Assembly (NCBI RefSeq): GCF_900113315.1
Contig: NZ_FOZG01000001.1
Span: 186,001 to 250,000, forward strand
Direction of reading: 5' to 3'
DNA length: 64,000 bases
Source: Sphingomonas jatrophae
GTDB taxonomy: Bacteria; Pseudomonadota; Alphaproteobacteria; Sphingomonadales; Sphingomonadaceae
Below the pieces are notes generated by a model. That model searched no databases. It was not told the DNA's origin and saw only the letters and a list, made by a program, of their open reading frames with translations. This document shows positions 43,623-52,005 of the stretch, piece by piece (the stretch's first letter is position 1; each line of letters begins with the position of its first letter). The position numbers were made by a program, and so were the translations under genes.

Positions 43623-45422
43623 ATGGTTCAGGTCTATCGCGCGCCCCTGCGCGACATGCGCTTCGTCCTCCACGAACTGTTCGCGGACGACGATTTCGGC
43701 AATCTGCCGGGCTTCGAGGAATATACCCCCGATCTCTACGACGCGATCCTGGAGGAGGCCGCGCGCCTCACGCAGGACGTGCTGCTGCCGCTGAATGCCA
43801 GCGGCGATCTGGAAGGCGCTACTTACGAGAACGGCGTCGTCCGCACGCCCGCCGGGTTCAAGGAAGCCTATAACACGTTCCGCGACGGCGGCTGGGCGGC
43901 GCTCGCCTCGCCGGCCGAGTGGGGCGGGCAGGGGCTGCCCGAGTCGGTCAACAAGCTGGTCGAGGAGATGACCTGCTCGGCCAACCTGTCGTTCAGCCTC
44001 TATCCCGGCCTGACGCACGGCGCGACCACCGCCATGCTCGATCACGCCTCGGACGAACTGAAGCAGGCCTATCTGCCGAAGATGGTGTCGGGCGAATGGT
44101 CGGGCACGATGTGCCTGACGGAGCCGCATTGCGGCACCGATCTGGGCATGCTGCGCACCCGGGCGGAGCCGCAGGGCGACGGCAGCTACAAGGTGTCGGG
44201 CGAGAAGATCTTCATCTCGGCCGGCGACCATGACCTGACCGACAACGTCATCCACCTCGTCCTCGCGCGCCTGCCCGATGCGCCGAAGGGCGTGAAGGGG
44301 ATCAGCCTGTTCCTAGTGCCCAAGTTCCTGCCCAAGGATGACGGCTCGGTCGGGCCGCGCAACGGCGTGCAGGTGGCCGGCATCGAGCACAAGATGGGCC
44401 TCAAGGCATCGGCCACCTGCCAGATGGTGTTCGACGATGCGACCGGCTGGCTGGTCGGGGAGCCGAACAAGGGCCTCGCCGCGATGTTCACGATGATGAA
44501 CACGGAGCGCGTCTCGGTCGGCATACAGGGCTTGGGCGTCGGCGAGATCGCCTATCAGTCCGCTGTCGCCTACGCCAAGGAACGCCTGCAGGGCCGTGCG
44601 CTCAGCGGCCCGGCGCGTCCCGATCTCGCCGCCGATCCGATCATCGTCCATCCCGACGTGCGCCGCATGCTGATGACGATGCGCGTCTATGCCGAGGGCA
44701 GCCGCGCACTCGGCCAGTGGGTGTCGCGCGCGCTCGATGCGGAAAAGCATGCGACCGATCCGGAGATGAAGGCGCGCGCCACCGCCTTCGTCGCGCTGAT
44801 GACGCCCGTCGTGAAGGCGCTGTTCACCGATCTCGCGTCGGAATCGGCCAACCTCGCGGTGCAGACCTATGGCGGCCACGGCTATATCCGCGACCACGGG
44901 GTCGAGCAGTTCGTCCGCGACGCGCGCATCGCCCAGATCTACGAGGGCACCAACGGCGTCCAGGCGCTCGATCTCGTCGGCCGCAAGATGTCCGCGAAGA
45001 TGGGGGCGAACATGCGCCCCTTCTTCCACGCCGCCTCCCGCCTGATCGAGGATATGGCGAACGTCGAGGACAAGGCGCTGAAGGCGTGGCACGGCGCCTA
45101 TCAACAGGCGTTCGGCGCGCTCCAGATGACCACCGGGCTGATCGCGCAGAAGGCGCTCAAGGATCCGGAGGAGGCGGGCGCCGCGGCGACCGATTATCTG
45201 CGGATGCTCGGCCTCGTCGCCATGGGCTACACCTTCCTCAAGGCGGCGGGCATCGCCAAGGCGAAGCTGGCCGAGGGCGTCGAGGATGCGGCTTTCTACG
45301 AAGCGAAGCTGGCCACGGCCAACTTCTTCTTCGATCGCATCCTGCCGCAGGTGACGGCCGGCTTCCTCACCATCAAGTCGGGCAAGCGCTCGGTTATGGC
45401 GCTGGACGTCGAGGCGTTCTGA
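43623..45422 (+). CDS. Acyl-CoA dehydrogenase with C-terminal extension
   Basis: A 599-residue flavoenzyme for the first step of beta-oxidation. It has MCLTEPHCGTDLG, GEKIFISAGDHDLTDN, YGGHGYIRDHGVEQFVRDARI and the catalytic glutamate in YEGTNGVQALDLVGRKM. The long C-terminal domain after about residue 460 is the family-typical extension seen in DmdC-like and long-chain types. It is the third gene of the coupled beta-oxidation unit, 13 bases after fadB, with an own GGAGAGAGA ribosome site. Confidence 0.92.
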   Translation: MVQVYRAPLRDMRFVLHELFADDDFGNLPGFEEYTPDLYDAILEEAARLTQDVLLPLNASGDLEGATYENGVVRTPAGFKEAYNTFRDGGWAALASPAEWGGQGLPESVNKLVEEMTCSANLSFSLYPGLTHGATTAMLDHASDELKQAYLPKMVSGEWSGTMCLTEPHCGTDLGMLRTRAEPQGDGSYKVSGEKIFISAGDHDLTDNVIHLVLARLPDAPKGVKGISLFLVPKFLPKDDGSVGPRNGVQVAGIEHKMGLKASATCQMVFDDATGWLVGEPNKGLAAMFTMMNTERVSVGIQGLGVGEIAYQSAVAYAKERLQGRALSGPARPDLAADPIIVHPDVRRMLMTMRVYAEGSRALGQWVSRALDAEKHATDPEMKARATAFVALMTPVVKALFTDLASESANLAVQTYGGHGYIRDHGVEQFVRDARIAQIYEGTNGVQALDLVGRKMSAKMGANMRPFFHAASRLIEDMANVEDKALKAWHGAYQQAFGALQMTTGLIAQKALKDPEEAGAAATDYLRMLGLVAMGYTFLKAAGIAKAKLAEGVEDAAFYEAKLATANFFFDRILPQVTAGFLTIKSGKRSVMALDVEAF

Positions 45423-45433
45423 GCCACACCGTG

Positions 45434-45524
45434 CGTTCGCGTTGAGCCACAATCTCCGTTCGTGCTGAGCCACAGCCCCCGTTTGTGCGAAGCCACAGCC
45501 ACCGTTTGTGCGGAGCCGCAGCCC
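45434..45524 (+). repeat. Tandem 23-base repeat leading into a palindromic element
   Basis: Four imperfect units begin at 45434, 45457, 45480 and 45503. Each reads CGTTYGYGYNGAGCCACAR followed by three or four variable bases. The last unit is 22 bases long and runs straight into the palindromic repeat at 45524. Each unit matches the left arm (CGTTCGTGCTGAG) of that element. Together with the palindromic repeat and about 270 featureless bases, they fill the 458-base gap 45423-45880. Confidence 0.8.
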
Positions 45525-45609
45525 CGTTCGTGCTGAGCTTGTCGAAGCATCGTCCTTCTCCCTCGCTTGCGAAAGAAGTACGGTCCTTCGACAGGCTCAG
45601 GGCGAACGG
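45524..45609. repeat. Dispersed palindromic repeat, copy 3
   Basis: The left arm starts CCGTTCGTGCTGAGCTTGTC and the right arm ends CGACAGGCTCAGGGCGAACGG. The interior is not conserved with the other copies. It lies in the gap between the acyl-CoA dehydrogenase gene and the DUF2147 gene. After it, 45610-45830 shows nothing recognisable, apart from TATAAA at 45835 as a possible -10 for the next gene. Confidence 0.85.
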
Positions 45610-45880
45610 GACGACCTGTTGCTGACGAAGCCGGAGAAAGCCGCGCACACGTTCGGCCATGACAATCCAAAGTCGTGCCCTGTCGGCAACACCTCCGGGC
45701 GGATCGCCGCCAGCCCACCTGATGCCGGGAACGCAATCCTCCGCTCGGTCGCTCGTGCAAGGCTTGAACATGCCCGCGCGAAGGATTAGCCCCCGCTCAG
45801 CCTTCCCTATGCGTCAACCCCTCGACGCTTAGGGTATAAATGACAAACAGGGCTTCAGCCCGCCCCCTCAAGGAGAGAGC

Positions 45881-46291
45881 ATGATGGTCGCCTTCACGCT
45901 TGCCCTCGCACTCGCCGCCGCAGGCCAGCCCGCGGATGCGGTGATCGGCCGCTGGAAGACGGGAAACCGCAACGGCGTCGTCCAGATCGATCGCTGCGGC
46001 AATTCCGTCTGCGGCCGGCTCGTCACGTCAGACGGCATCCGCACCAACCCCGCGCTGACCGACGCCAACAACAGCGATGCATCGCTGCGCAATCGCCCGC
46101 TCAAGGGCGTGTCGCTGCTGTCCGGCTTCAAGGCCGAAGGCGGCGGCGTGTGGAACGGCGGCAAGATCTACAATCCAGAGGACGGCAAGACCTACACCGC
46201 CAAGCTGACGCCGTCGGGCGACACGCTGAAGGTGCGTGGCTGCGTCTTCGTGCCGCTCTGCAAGACCCAGACGTGGACGCGCCTCCGCTGA
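45881..46291 (+). CDS. Exported DUF2147 protein
   Basis: A 136-residue secreted protein. It has a short signal peptide and then the DUF2147 core: DAVIGRWKTGNRNGVVQIDRCGNSVCGRLV near the N-terminus and IYNPEDGKTYTAKLTPSGDTLKVRGCVFVPLCKTQTWTRL at the end. Two cysteine pairs probably form disulfides in the periplasm. AGGAGAGAG precedes ATG 45881. It lies 49 bases upstream of FadL and is likely in the same operon. Function unknown; the family is lipocalin-like. Confidence 0.85.
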   Translation: MMVAFTLALALAAAGQPADAVIGRWKTGNRNGVVQIDRCGNSVCGRLVTSDGIRTNPALTDANNSDASLRNRPLKGVSLLSGFKAEGGGVWNGGKIYNPEDGKTYTAKLTPSGDTLKVRGCVFVPLCKTQTWTRLR

Positions 46292-46340
46292 GCGGGGCCG
46301 GCCCATTTTCCAAACGCTCCTGCCTGACCGAGGAAGCTCG

Positions 46341-47645
46341 ATGACTCTCCGTTCCAAATCGCTTCTGTTCGCCGCCGCCTTCGGCGGCCTCGTCGCCACC
46401 TCCGGCGTCGCCAACGCCAACGCCTTCTACCTTCAGGCGCAGAATGCCCGCGGCGCCGGCCGCGCCTTTTCGGGCGAGGCGGCCGATACCGGCGCCGCCT
46501 CGCTATGGTGGAACCCGGCGGCGATCGGCGGCATGACGACGGGCGAAGCGACGCTCGGCGCCACCGGCATTATCCCGCGCGGCCGCGTCGTCGATACCGG
46601 CACCACCATCCGCCGCCCGACCAACACCGGCTTCGTGCCCGTCGGTGGCGATGGCATCGCCCGCAATCCGATCAACAAGGGCGTGCTGCCCAGCGGCGCG
46701 GTCGCCTATCCGCTGACCGACCGCATCGCCATCGGCGTTTCGGTCACCTCGCCGTTCAGCTTCACCACCAACTATGATGACGATAGCTGGACCCGCTACA
46801 GCGCGGACCGCACCAAGCTGCGCACCATCGACATCCAGCCCTCGCTCGGTGTCGCCGTCACCGATTGGCTGCGCCTCGGCGGCGCGGTGAACATCGAATA
46901 TTCGGATGCCAGCCTCAGCAACGCGCTGCCCAACGTCGCGGCGACGCTGCCGGACGGCGAACAGCGGCTGAAGGGCGATGGCTGGGATTTCGGCTATTCG
47001 GTCGGCGGCCAGATCCACTCGGGCGATCAGTTCACCTTCGGCGTCAGCTACAAGTCGTCGATCAAGCACAAGTTGAAGGGTGACGTGACGATCAGCGGCC
47101 TGCTCGGGCCGCTCGCCGCGCAGAACCGCGTCGTCGATGCCACCGCCACCTTCCGCACGCCCTGGCAGCTCATCTTCTCGGGCCGCGGGAAGGTCAGCGA
47201 TCAGCTGACGCTGAACGCGCAGGTGATCCGCTTTGGCTGGAACAAGTTCGACGCGATCCGCCTTGGCGCACCGCTCAACACCGCGATCCCCGAGGATTAT
47301 CGCAACACGTGGAGCTATGCCGGTGGTCTCGACTATCAGCTCCATCCCAAGATCACGCTGCGCGCCGGCGTCCAGCACGCGCTGACCCCGACGCGGGACG
47401 GCAACCGCGATGCGCGCGTGCCGGATGCGAACCGCTGGATCTATGCGGCGGGCAGCAGCTACCAGATGACGCCCAACTTCGCGCTCGACTTTGGCGTCAA
47501 CTATGCCGACTTCAAGAACGAGACGATCGACCGCGTGACCGCGGCCTATGCCGGCACCGCCGCGCAGACGCCGATCCTCACCTCCGGCGTGCTCCGCAAG
47601 GCGAGTGCGTGGGAAATCGCGGTGGGCGGCCGCCTGACCTTCTGA
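46341..47645 (+). CDS. OmpP1/FadL/TodX-family outer-membrane transporter
   Basis: A 434-residue outer-membrane beta-barrel protein. It has a signal peptide to NANA, the N-terminal FYLQAQNARGAGRAFSGEAADTGAASLWWNPAAIGG (the NPA plug sequence of FadL), and 14-strand barrel features ending in AVGGRLTF with terminal phenylalanine. The family imports long-chain fatty acids or hydrophobic aromatics. Its position after the complete beta-oxidation operon makes fatty-acid import likely, supplying the acyl-CoA ligase. A stem-loop follows the stop. Confidence 0.9.
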   Translation: MTLRSKSLLFAAAFGGLVATSGVANANAFYLQAQNARGAGRAFSGEAADTGAASLWWNPAAIGGMTTGEATLGATGIIPRGRVVDTGTTIRRPTNTGFVPVGGDGIARNPINKGVLPSGAVAYPLTDRIAIGVSVTSPFSFTTNYDDDSWTRYSADRTKLRTIDIQPSLGVAVTDWLRLGGAVNIEYSDASLSNALPNVAATLPDGEQRLKGDGWDFGYSVGGQIHSGDQFTFGVSYKSSIKHKLKGDVTISGLLGPLAAQNRVVDATATFRTPWQLIFSGRGKVSDQLTLNAQVIRFGWNKFDAIRLGAPLNTAIPEDYRNTWSYAGGLDYQLHPKITLRAGVQHALTPTRDGNRDARVPDANRWIYAAGSSYQMTPNFALDFGVNYADFKNETIDRVTAAYAGTAAQTPILTSGVLRKASAWEIAVGGRLTF

Positions 47646-47651
47646 TCCTCG

Positions 47652-47690
47652 TCCGACAGGGTGGGGCCGATCCGGTCCTACCCTGTCGGA
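47652..47690. terminator. Stem-loop between convergent genes
   Basis: Perfect 11-base arms TCCGACAGGGT (47652-47662) and ACCCTGTCGGA (47680-47690) with a 17-base loop. It sits just after the FadL stop and before the convergent flavoprotein. No strong T run follows on either strand, so factor-independent termination is not certain. Confidence 0.6.
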
Positions 47691-47731
47691 AAAGGCCGTC
47701 TGAGTGTCACCTTTGTCAACCTAAGGCGCTG

Positions 47732-48937
47732 TCACAGCGCCTGCGCCGCCGCCCAGCCGCTCGCCCAGGCCCACTGGAAGTTGTATCCGCCCAGCCATCC
47801 GGTCACGTCCACCGCCTCGCCGATCACGTGCAGCCCCGGCACCCGCCTCGCCTCCAGCGTCTGCGACGACAGCTCCGCCGTGCTCACCCCGCCGACCGTC
47901 ACTTCCGCCTTGGCATAACCCTCGGTCCCGTTCGGCCGCAGCCGCCAGTCGCTCAAGCGCCGTCCCGCCTCGGCCAGCTTCGCATCGCTGAGGTTCGCCA
48001 GCTCGCCCGTCAGCGCCAGCCGCTCCGCCAGCGTCTCCGCCAGCCTCGCCGGCAGCGCAGCCGCCAGCACCGACCTGACGGTCGCCCGCGGGCTGCTCCG
48101 CTTCGCCTCCGCCAGCCATCCCGCGCTCCGGTCCGGCAGGAAGTCGATCGCCACCGCCTCGCCGTGCCGCCAGTAAGACGACACCTGCAGGATCGCCGGC
48201 CCCGACAGCCCGCGGTGCGTGAACAAGGCCGCCTCGCGGAACGCCGCCTTGCCCGCGCCCGCGACCACCTCGGTCGCGACACCCGCCAGATCGCGGAACA
48301 GCGCCTCCTCACCGCTTAAGGTCAGTGGCACCAGCGCCGGCCGCGGCTCCACCACCTTCAGCTTGAACTGCCGCGCCAGATCGTAGGCGAAGCCCGTCGC
48401 CCCCAGCTTCGGAATGGACGGCCCACCCGTCGCCACCACCAGCCGCGGCGCGCTCACCGCCCGCGTGCCGAAGCCGATGCGATACTGCCCTTCACCATGC
48501 TCCACCGCCCGGATCGCACTCCCAAGCGCGATCTCCACGCCGCCTTGCGCACACTCGTCCAGCAGCATGTCGACGATCTGCCGCGCAGACCCATCGCAGA
48601 ACAGCTGCCCCAGCGTCTTCTCGTGCCAGGCGATGCCATGCCGCTCGACCAGCGCGAGGAAATCCGCCGGCGTATAGCGGGCGAGTGCCGAGCGGGCGAA
48701 ATGCGGGTTGGCGGAGACGAACCGATCCGGCGCGGTGTCGACATTGGTGAAGTTGCACCGCCCGCCACCCGAAATGACGATCTTGGCGCCCGCCTGCCGG
48801 TTATGATCGATCACCAGCACCCGTCGCCCGCGCTGCCCCGCCACGGCGGCGCACATCAGCCCCGCCGCACCGGCGCCCAGCACGATCGCGTCGTAAGTGT
48901 CGGCCAATTCAGTGCAGCTTGGCGATGCTGAGCCCAT
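47732..48937 (-). CDS. HI0933-family NAD(P)/FAD-dependent oxidoreductase
   Basis: A 401-residue flavoprotein. It has AIVLGAGAAGLMCAAVAGQRG (FAD site), KIVISGGGRCNFTN (family signature) and a C-terminal GLHVIGEAVDVTGWLGGYNFQWAWASG that closes the FAD site. The reaction is unknown for the family. ATG 48937 is listed, overlapping the preceding small gene by 29 bases. A TTG at 48907 would start just after that gene's stop and would place the FAD motif closer to the N-terminus. Confidence 0.85.
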   Translation of the reverse strand: MGSASPSCTELADTYDAIVLGAGAAGLMCAAVAGQRGRRVLVIDHNRQAGAKIVISGGGRCNFTNVDTAPDRFVSANPHFARSALARYTPADFLALVERHGIAWHEKTLGQLFCDGSARQIVDMLLDECAQGGVEIALGSAIRAVEHGEGQYRIGFGTRAVSAPRLVVATGGPSIPKLGATGFAYDLARQFKLKVVEPRPALVPLTLSGEEALFRDLAGVATEVVAGAGKAAFREAALFTHRGLSGPAILQVSSYWRHGEAVAIDFLPDRSAGWLAEAKRSSPRATVRSVLAAALPARLAETLAERLALTGELANLSDAKLAEAGRRLSDWRLRPNGTEGYAKAEVTVGGVSTAELSSQTLEARRVPGLHVIGEAVDVTGWLGGYNFQWAWASGWAAAQAL

Positions 48938-49088
48938 CCAGCTTCGCGCGTTCCTTCACCGATTCCTCGCTGCGCGTCAGCGCCTTGGCGATGGCCTTCA
49001 GCGCCATGCCCTTCTTGGCCAACGTGTGAAGCTTTTGGATCTCGTCCTGCTTCCACGGCTGGCGATGTCGTTCGAACTTCTCGGCCAT
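48909..49088 (-). CDS. Small helix-turn-helix-like protein
   Basis: A 59-residue, lysine-rich protein. The sequence PWKQDEIQKLHTLAKKGMALKAIAKALTRSEESVKERAKL has the three-helix spacing of a Myb/SANT- or resolvase-type helix-turn-helix. An excellent AGGAGGATC ribosome site precedes ATG 49088, so it is certainly translated. It sits between two flavoprotein genes on the same strand, overlapping the downstream one, and may be in their operon. It could bind DNA; the family is not named with certainty. Confidence 0.75.
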   Translation of the reverse strand: MAEKFERHRQPWKQDEIQKLHTLAKKGMALKAIAKALTRSEESVKERAKLDGLSIAKLH

Positions 49089-49105
49089 AATGATCCTCCT
49101 GTTGC

Positions 49106-50722
49106 TCAAGCAGCGGTCATGCGCAGCGCCACCGCCTCGGCCACCTTGATGCCGTCGATCGCCGCCGACAGGATGCCGCCCGCATAGCCCGCCCCTTCGC
49201 CGGCCGGATACAGGCCGGCGACGTTCAGGCTCTGGAAGTCGCGACCGCGCGTGATGCGGATGGGGGAGGAGGTGCGCGTCTCCACGCCTGTCATCACCGC
49301 GTCCGGGTGGTCGTAATTGGCGATCTGCCGCCCGAACACCGGCAGCGCCTCGCGGAATGCGTCCAGCACGAAGCGTGGCAGGCACTCGGCCAGATCGGTC
49401 GGCCGCGTGCCCGGCTTGTAGGAGGGTGTGACGGTGCCGAGCGCGGTTGAGGCGCGCCCGGCCAGCAGGTCGCCGACCGTCTGCACCGGGGCTGCATAGT
49501 CCGACCCGCCCGCCACGAACGCCTTGGCCTCCAATTCACGCTGCAAGTCGATGCCGGCGAGCGGATGGCCGGGATAGTCGCGCGCCGGATCGATGCCGAC
49601 GACGAGTCCCGAATTGGCATTGAACTCGGCGCGGGAATATTGGCTCATGCCGTTGGTCACGACGCGGCCCGGCTCGGACGTTGCCGCCACCACGCGCCCG
49701 CCCGGGCACATGCAGAAGCTGTAGACCGTCCGCCCGTTCGTGCAATGGTGCGACAGCGTATAGGCGGCCGCGCCGAGATCGGGGTGTCCCGCACAGGACC
49801 CGAACCGCGCGCGGTCGATCCAGCTTTGCGGATGCTCGATGCGGACGCCGATGGAGAAGGGCTTGGCCTCCACATGCACGCCGCGTCTGTGCAGCATGGC
49901 GAAGGTGTCGCGCGCGCTATGACCGACGGCGAGCACGACGTGGCTCGCCGCCAGCCGCTCGCCCGTGGACAGGTGCAGGGCGTGGAGTTGGTGCGTGCCG
50001 TCGGTCCGCGTCTCCAATTCGACATCCTCGACGCGCGTGCCGAACCGATATTCGCCGCCCAGCGCCTCGACCGTGCGGCGCATGCTCTCGACCATCGTCA
50101 CCAGCCGGAAGGTGCCGATATGCGGGTGCGCCTCGGTCAGGATCTCGGGCGGGGCGCCCGCGGCGACGAACTCGGTCAGCACCTTGCGGCCGAGGTGGCG
50201 CGGATCCTTGATCTGGCTCCACAATTTGCCGTCGGAGAAGGTGCCGGCACCGCCCTCGCCGAACTGGACGTTGGATTCGGGCGTCAGCTCGCCGCGGCGC
50301 CAAAGCCCCCACGTATCCTTCGTCCGTTCGCGCACCACCTTGCCACGGTCGAGGATGATCGGGCGAAAGCCCATCTGCGCGAGGATCAGCCCGGCGAACA
50401 GCCCGCACGGCCCCGCACCGATTACCACCGGGCGCGGCGATCCGGCAGGGGCCTGCGCAACGAAGCGATATCCGGTATCGGGCGTCGTCCGCACGTTCGG
50501 ATCGCCGTCGAAACGCGCAAGGACGCCAGCCTCGTCACGCACAGCGATGTCGACGCTGTAGACCATCATGATCGCCGACTTGCGTCGCGCATCGTTCGCC
50601 CGCCGCGCGATCGTGAGTTCGAGCAGGTCCTCCGCGTCGATGCCGAGGCGCGCGCACACCGCAGGCGTCAGCGCCTCTGGCGGGTGGCCGAGAGGCAGTC
50701 TCAATTCTGACAAGCGAAGCAT
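49106..50722 (-). CDS. FAD-dependent dehydrogenase, COG2509-type
   Basis: A 538-residue flavoprotein. The first 95 residues form a small alpha/beta domain (LRLSELRLPLGHPPEALTPAV). Then comes RPVVIGAGPCGLFAGLILAQMGFRP (FAD site) followed by NVQFGEGGAGTFSDGKLW, and near the end VAGLYPAGEGAGYAGGILSAAIDGIKVAEAV. This whole architecture is that of the widespread uncharacterised COG2509 family. CFCMCPGG-like cysteines (YSFCMCPGGRVV) may take part in the reaction. ATG 50722 is listed; a GTG at 50731 is also in frame. Divergent from the next gene by 93 bases. Confidence 0.85.
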   Translation of the reverse strand: MLRLSELRLPLGHPPEALTPAVCARLGIDAEDLLELTIARRANDARRKSAIMMVYSVDIAVRDEAGVLARFDGDPNVRTTPDTGYRFVAQAPAGSPRPVVIGAGPCGLFAGLILAQMGFRPIILDRGKVVRERTKDTWGLWRRGELTPESNVQFGEGGAGTFSDGKLWSQIKDPRHLGRKVLTEFVAAGAPPEILTEAHPHIGTFRLVTMVESMRRTVEALGGEYRFGTRVEDVELETRTDGTHQLHALHLSTGERLAASHVVLAVGHSARDTFAMLHRRGVHVEAKPFSIGVRIEHPQSWIDRARFGSCAGHPDLGAAAYTLSHHCTNGRTVYSFCMCPGGRVVAATSEPGRVVTNGMSQYSRAEFNANSGLVVGIDPARDYPGHPLAGIDLQRELEAKAFVAGGSDYAAPVQTVGDLLAGRASTALGTVTPSYKPGTRPTDLAECLPRFVLDAFREALPVFGRQIANYDHPDAVMTGVETRTSSPIRITRGRDFQSLNVAGLYPAGEGAGYAGGILSAAIDGIKVAEAVALRMTAA

Positions 50723-50815
50723 CCCCCGCACATAGGCATGACGCCGCGCTTTGGGCAGTCCCCCGCGACGCCCCTTGTTGCCGCCGCCGCTGCCGCCGAT
50801 AGGGAGAACGCCACG

Positions 50816-51985
50816 ATGGGAGCCCGGCGGATGAACCCGCTCTACGCCAACATGCGAACCTCGATCTTCGAGGAGATCTCGCTGCTCGCGCGGGCGGCGG
50901 GCGCGATCAACCTGGGGCAGGGCTTTCCAGATTGGGATGGGCCGCTCCCTGTCCGGGAAGCGGCGGCGGCGGCGCTGATCGACGGGCAGAATCAGTACCC
51001 GCCATCCTCTGGCCTACCGGCGCTGCGCACCGCGATTGCAGAGCATCACGCCCGCTTCCACGGCCTCGCCGTCGAGCCGGAACACGTCCTTGTCACCTCG
51101 GGCGCCACCGAGGCGCTCGCGGCGGCGATCCTCGCGCTTCTGGAGCCCGGCGACGAGGCCATCCTGCTCCAGCCCTGCTACGATGCCTACGCACCGCTCG
51201 TTCGTCGCGCGGGTGCTGTACCGTGCTTCGTCACGCTGCAACCGCCCGGCTGGCGGCTGGACGTGAACGCGATCGAGCGGGCGATCGGGCCCCGCACCCG
51301 GATTGTCATCCTCAACAATCCGCTCAACCCCGCCGCCCGCGTGTTCACCCGCGCGGAGCTGGAGGCGTTTGCGGCGCTCTGCATCCGCCACGATCTGATC
51401 GCGCTGTGCGACGAGGTGTGGGAGCATGTGCTGTTCGATGGCCGGGTGCATGTGCCGCTGGCCGGCTTGCCGGGGATGGCGGAGCGGACGGTGAAGGTCA
51501 GCTCGGCGGGCAAAATCTTCTCGATGACCGGGTGGAAGGTCGGCTGGATCGTCGCGCCGCCGGACCTGCTGGGTCCCATTACCCGCGCGCACCAATATCT
51601 CACCTTCGTCACCCCGCCCGCGCTCCAGCTGGGCGTCGCGGCGGGGCTGGCGCTGCCGGGTGCGGTGTTCGCCGAGATGCGCGATCGCTGCGCAGGCGCG
51701 CGCGACCGGCTGGCGGGCACGCTAACCGACGCCGGCTACGCCCTGCTGCCGAGCGAGGGGAGCTATTTCCTTTGCGTTGATCTCGCGGCGTCCGGCATCA
51801 GCGAGGATGATCGATCGCTGTGCCTGCGCCTCATCGCCGATCATGGTGTCGCAGCCATCCCGCTCTCCGCCTTCTACGAGCAGGATGCGCCCCGCCAGCT
51901 GATCCGCCTGTGCTTCGCCAAGGATGACGCAATCCTCGACGAAGCGGCGGGACGCCTTGCACGCGCCCGCGCCGCGCTTAGCTGA
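50816..51985 (+). CDS. Class I/II pyridoxal-phosphate aminotransferase
   Basis: A 389-residue fold-type I aminotransferase. It has INLGQGFPDWDGP, VTSGATEALAAAILALLEPGDEAI, NNPLNPAARVF, CDEVWEHVLFDG and the PLP lysine in SSAGKIFSMTGWKVGW. It resembles kynurenine/methionine aminotransferase (YbdL/MtnE type). Substrate is not fixed by the context. ATG 50816 is preceded by AGGGAGAA; the upstream in-frame region is not homologous. Confidence 0.9.
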   Translation: MGARRMNPLYANMRTSIFEEISLLARAAGAINLGQGFPDWDGPLPVREAAAAALIDGQNQYPPSSGLPALRTAIAEHHARFHGLAVEPEHVLVTSGATEALAAAILALLEPGDEAILLQPCYDAYAPLVRRAGAVPCFVTLQPPGWRLDVNAIERAIGPRTRIVILNNPLNPAARVFTRAELEAFAALCIRHDLIALCDEVWEHVLFDGRVHVPLAGLPGMAERTVKVSSAGKIFSMTGWKVGWIVAPPDLLGPITRAHQYLTFVTPPALQLGVAAGLALPGAVFAEMRDRCAGARDRLAGTLTDAGYALLPSEGSYFLCVDLAASGISEDDRSLCLRLIADHGVAAIPLSAFYEQDAPRQLIRLCFAKDDAILDEAAGRLARARAALS

Positions 51986-52005
51986 GGGGCAGATCGGAGA
52001 CCGAC

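Noticed and set aside
45434-45524. Short regularly spaced repeats as a CRISPR array
   Set aside because: Units are contiguous with only 3-4 variable bases, no true spacers and no cas genes. They match one arm of the nearby palindromic repeat.
45296-45771. Minus-strand frames of 125-154 codons in the gap after the acyl-CoA dehydrogenase gene
   Set aside because: They are translations of the palindromic and tandem repeats plus the antisense of the dehydrogenase end. No ribosome site or protein motif.
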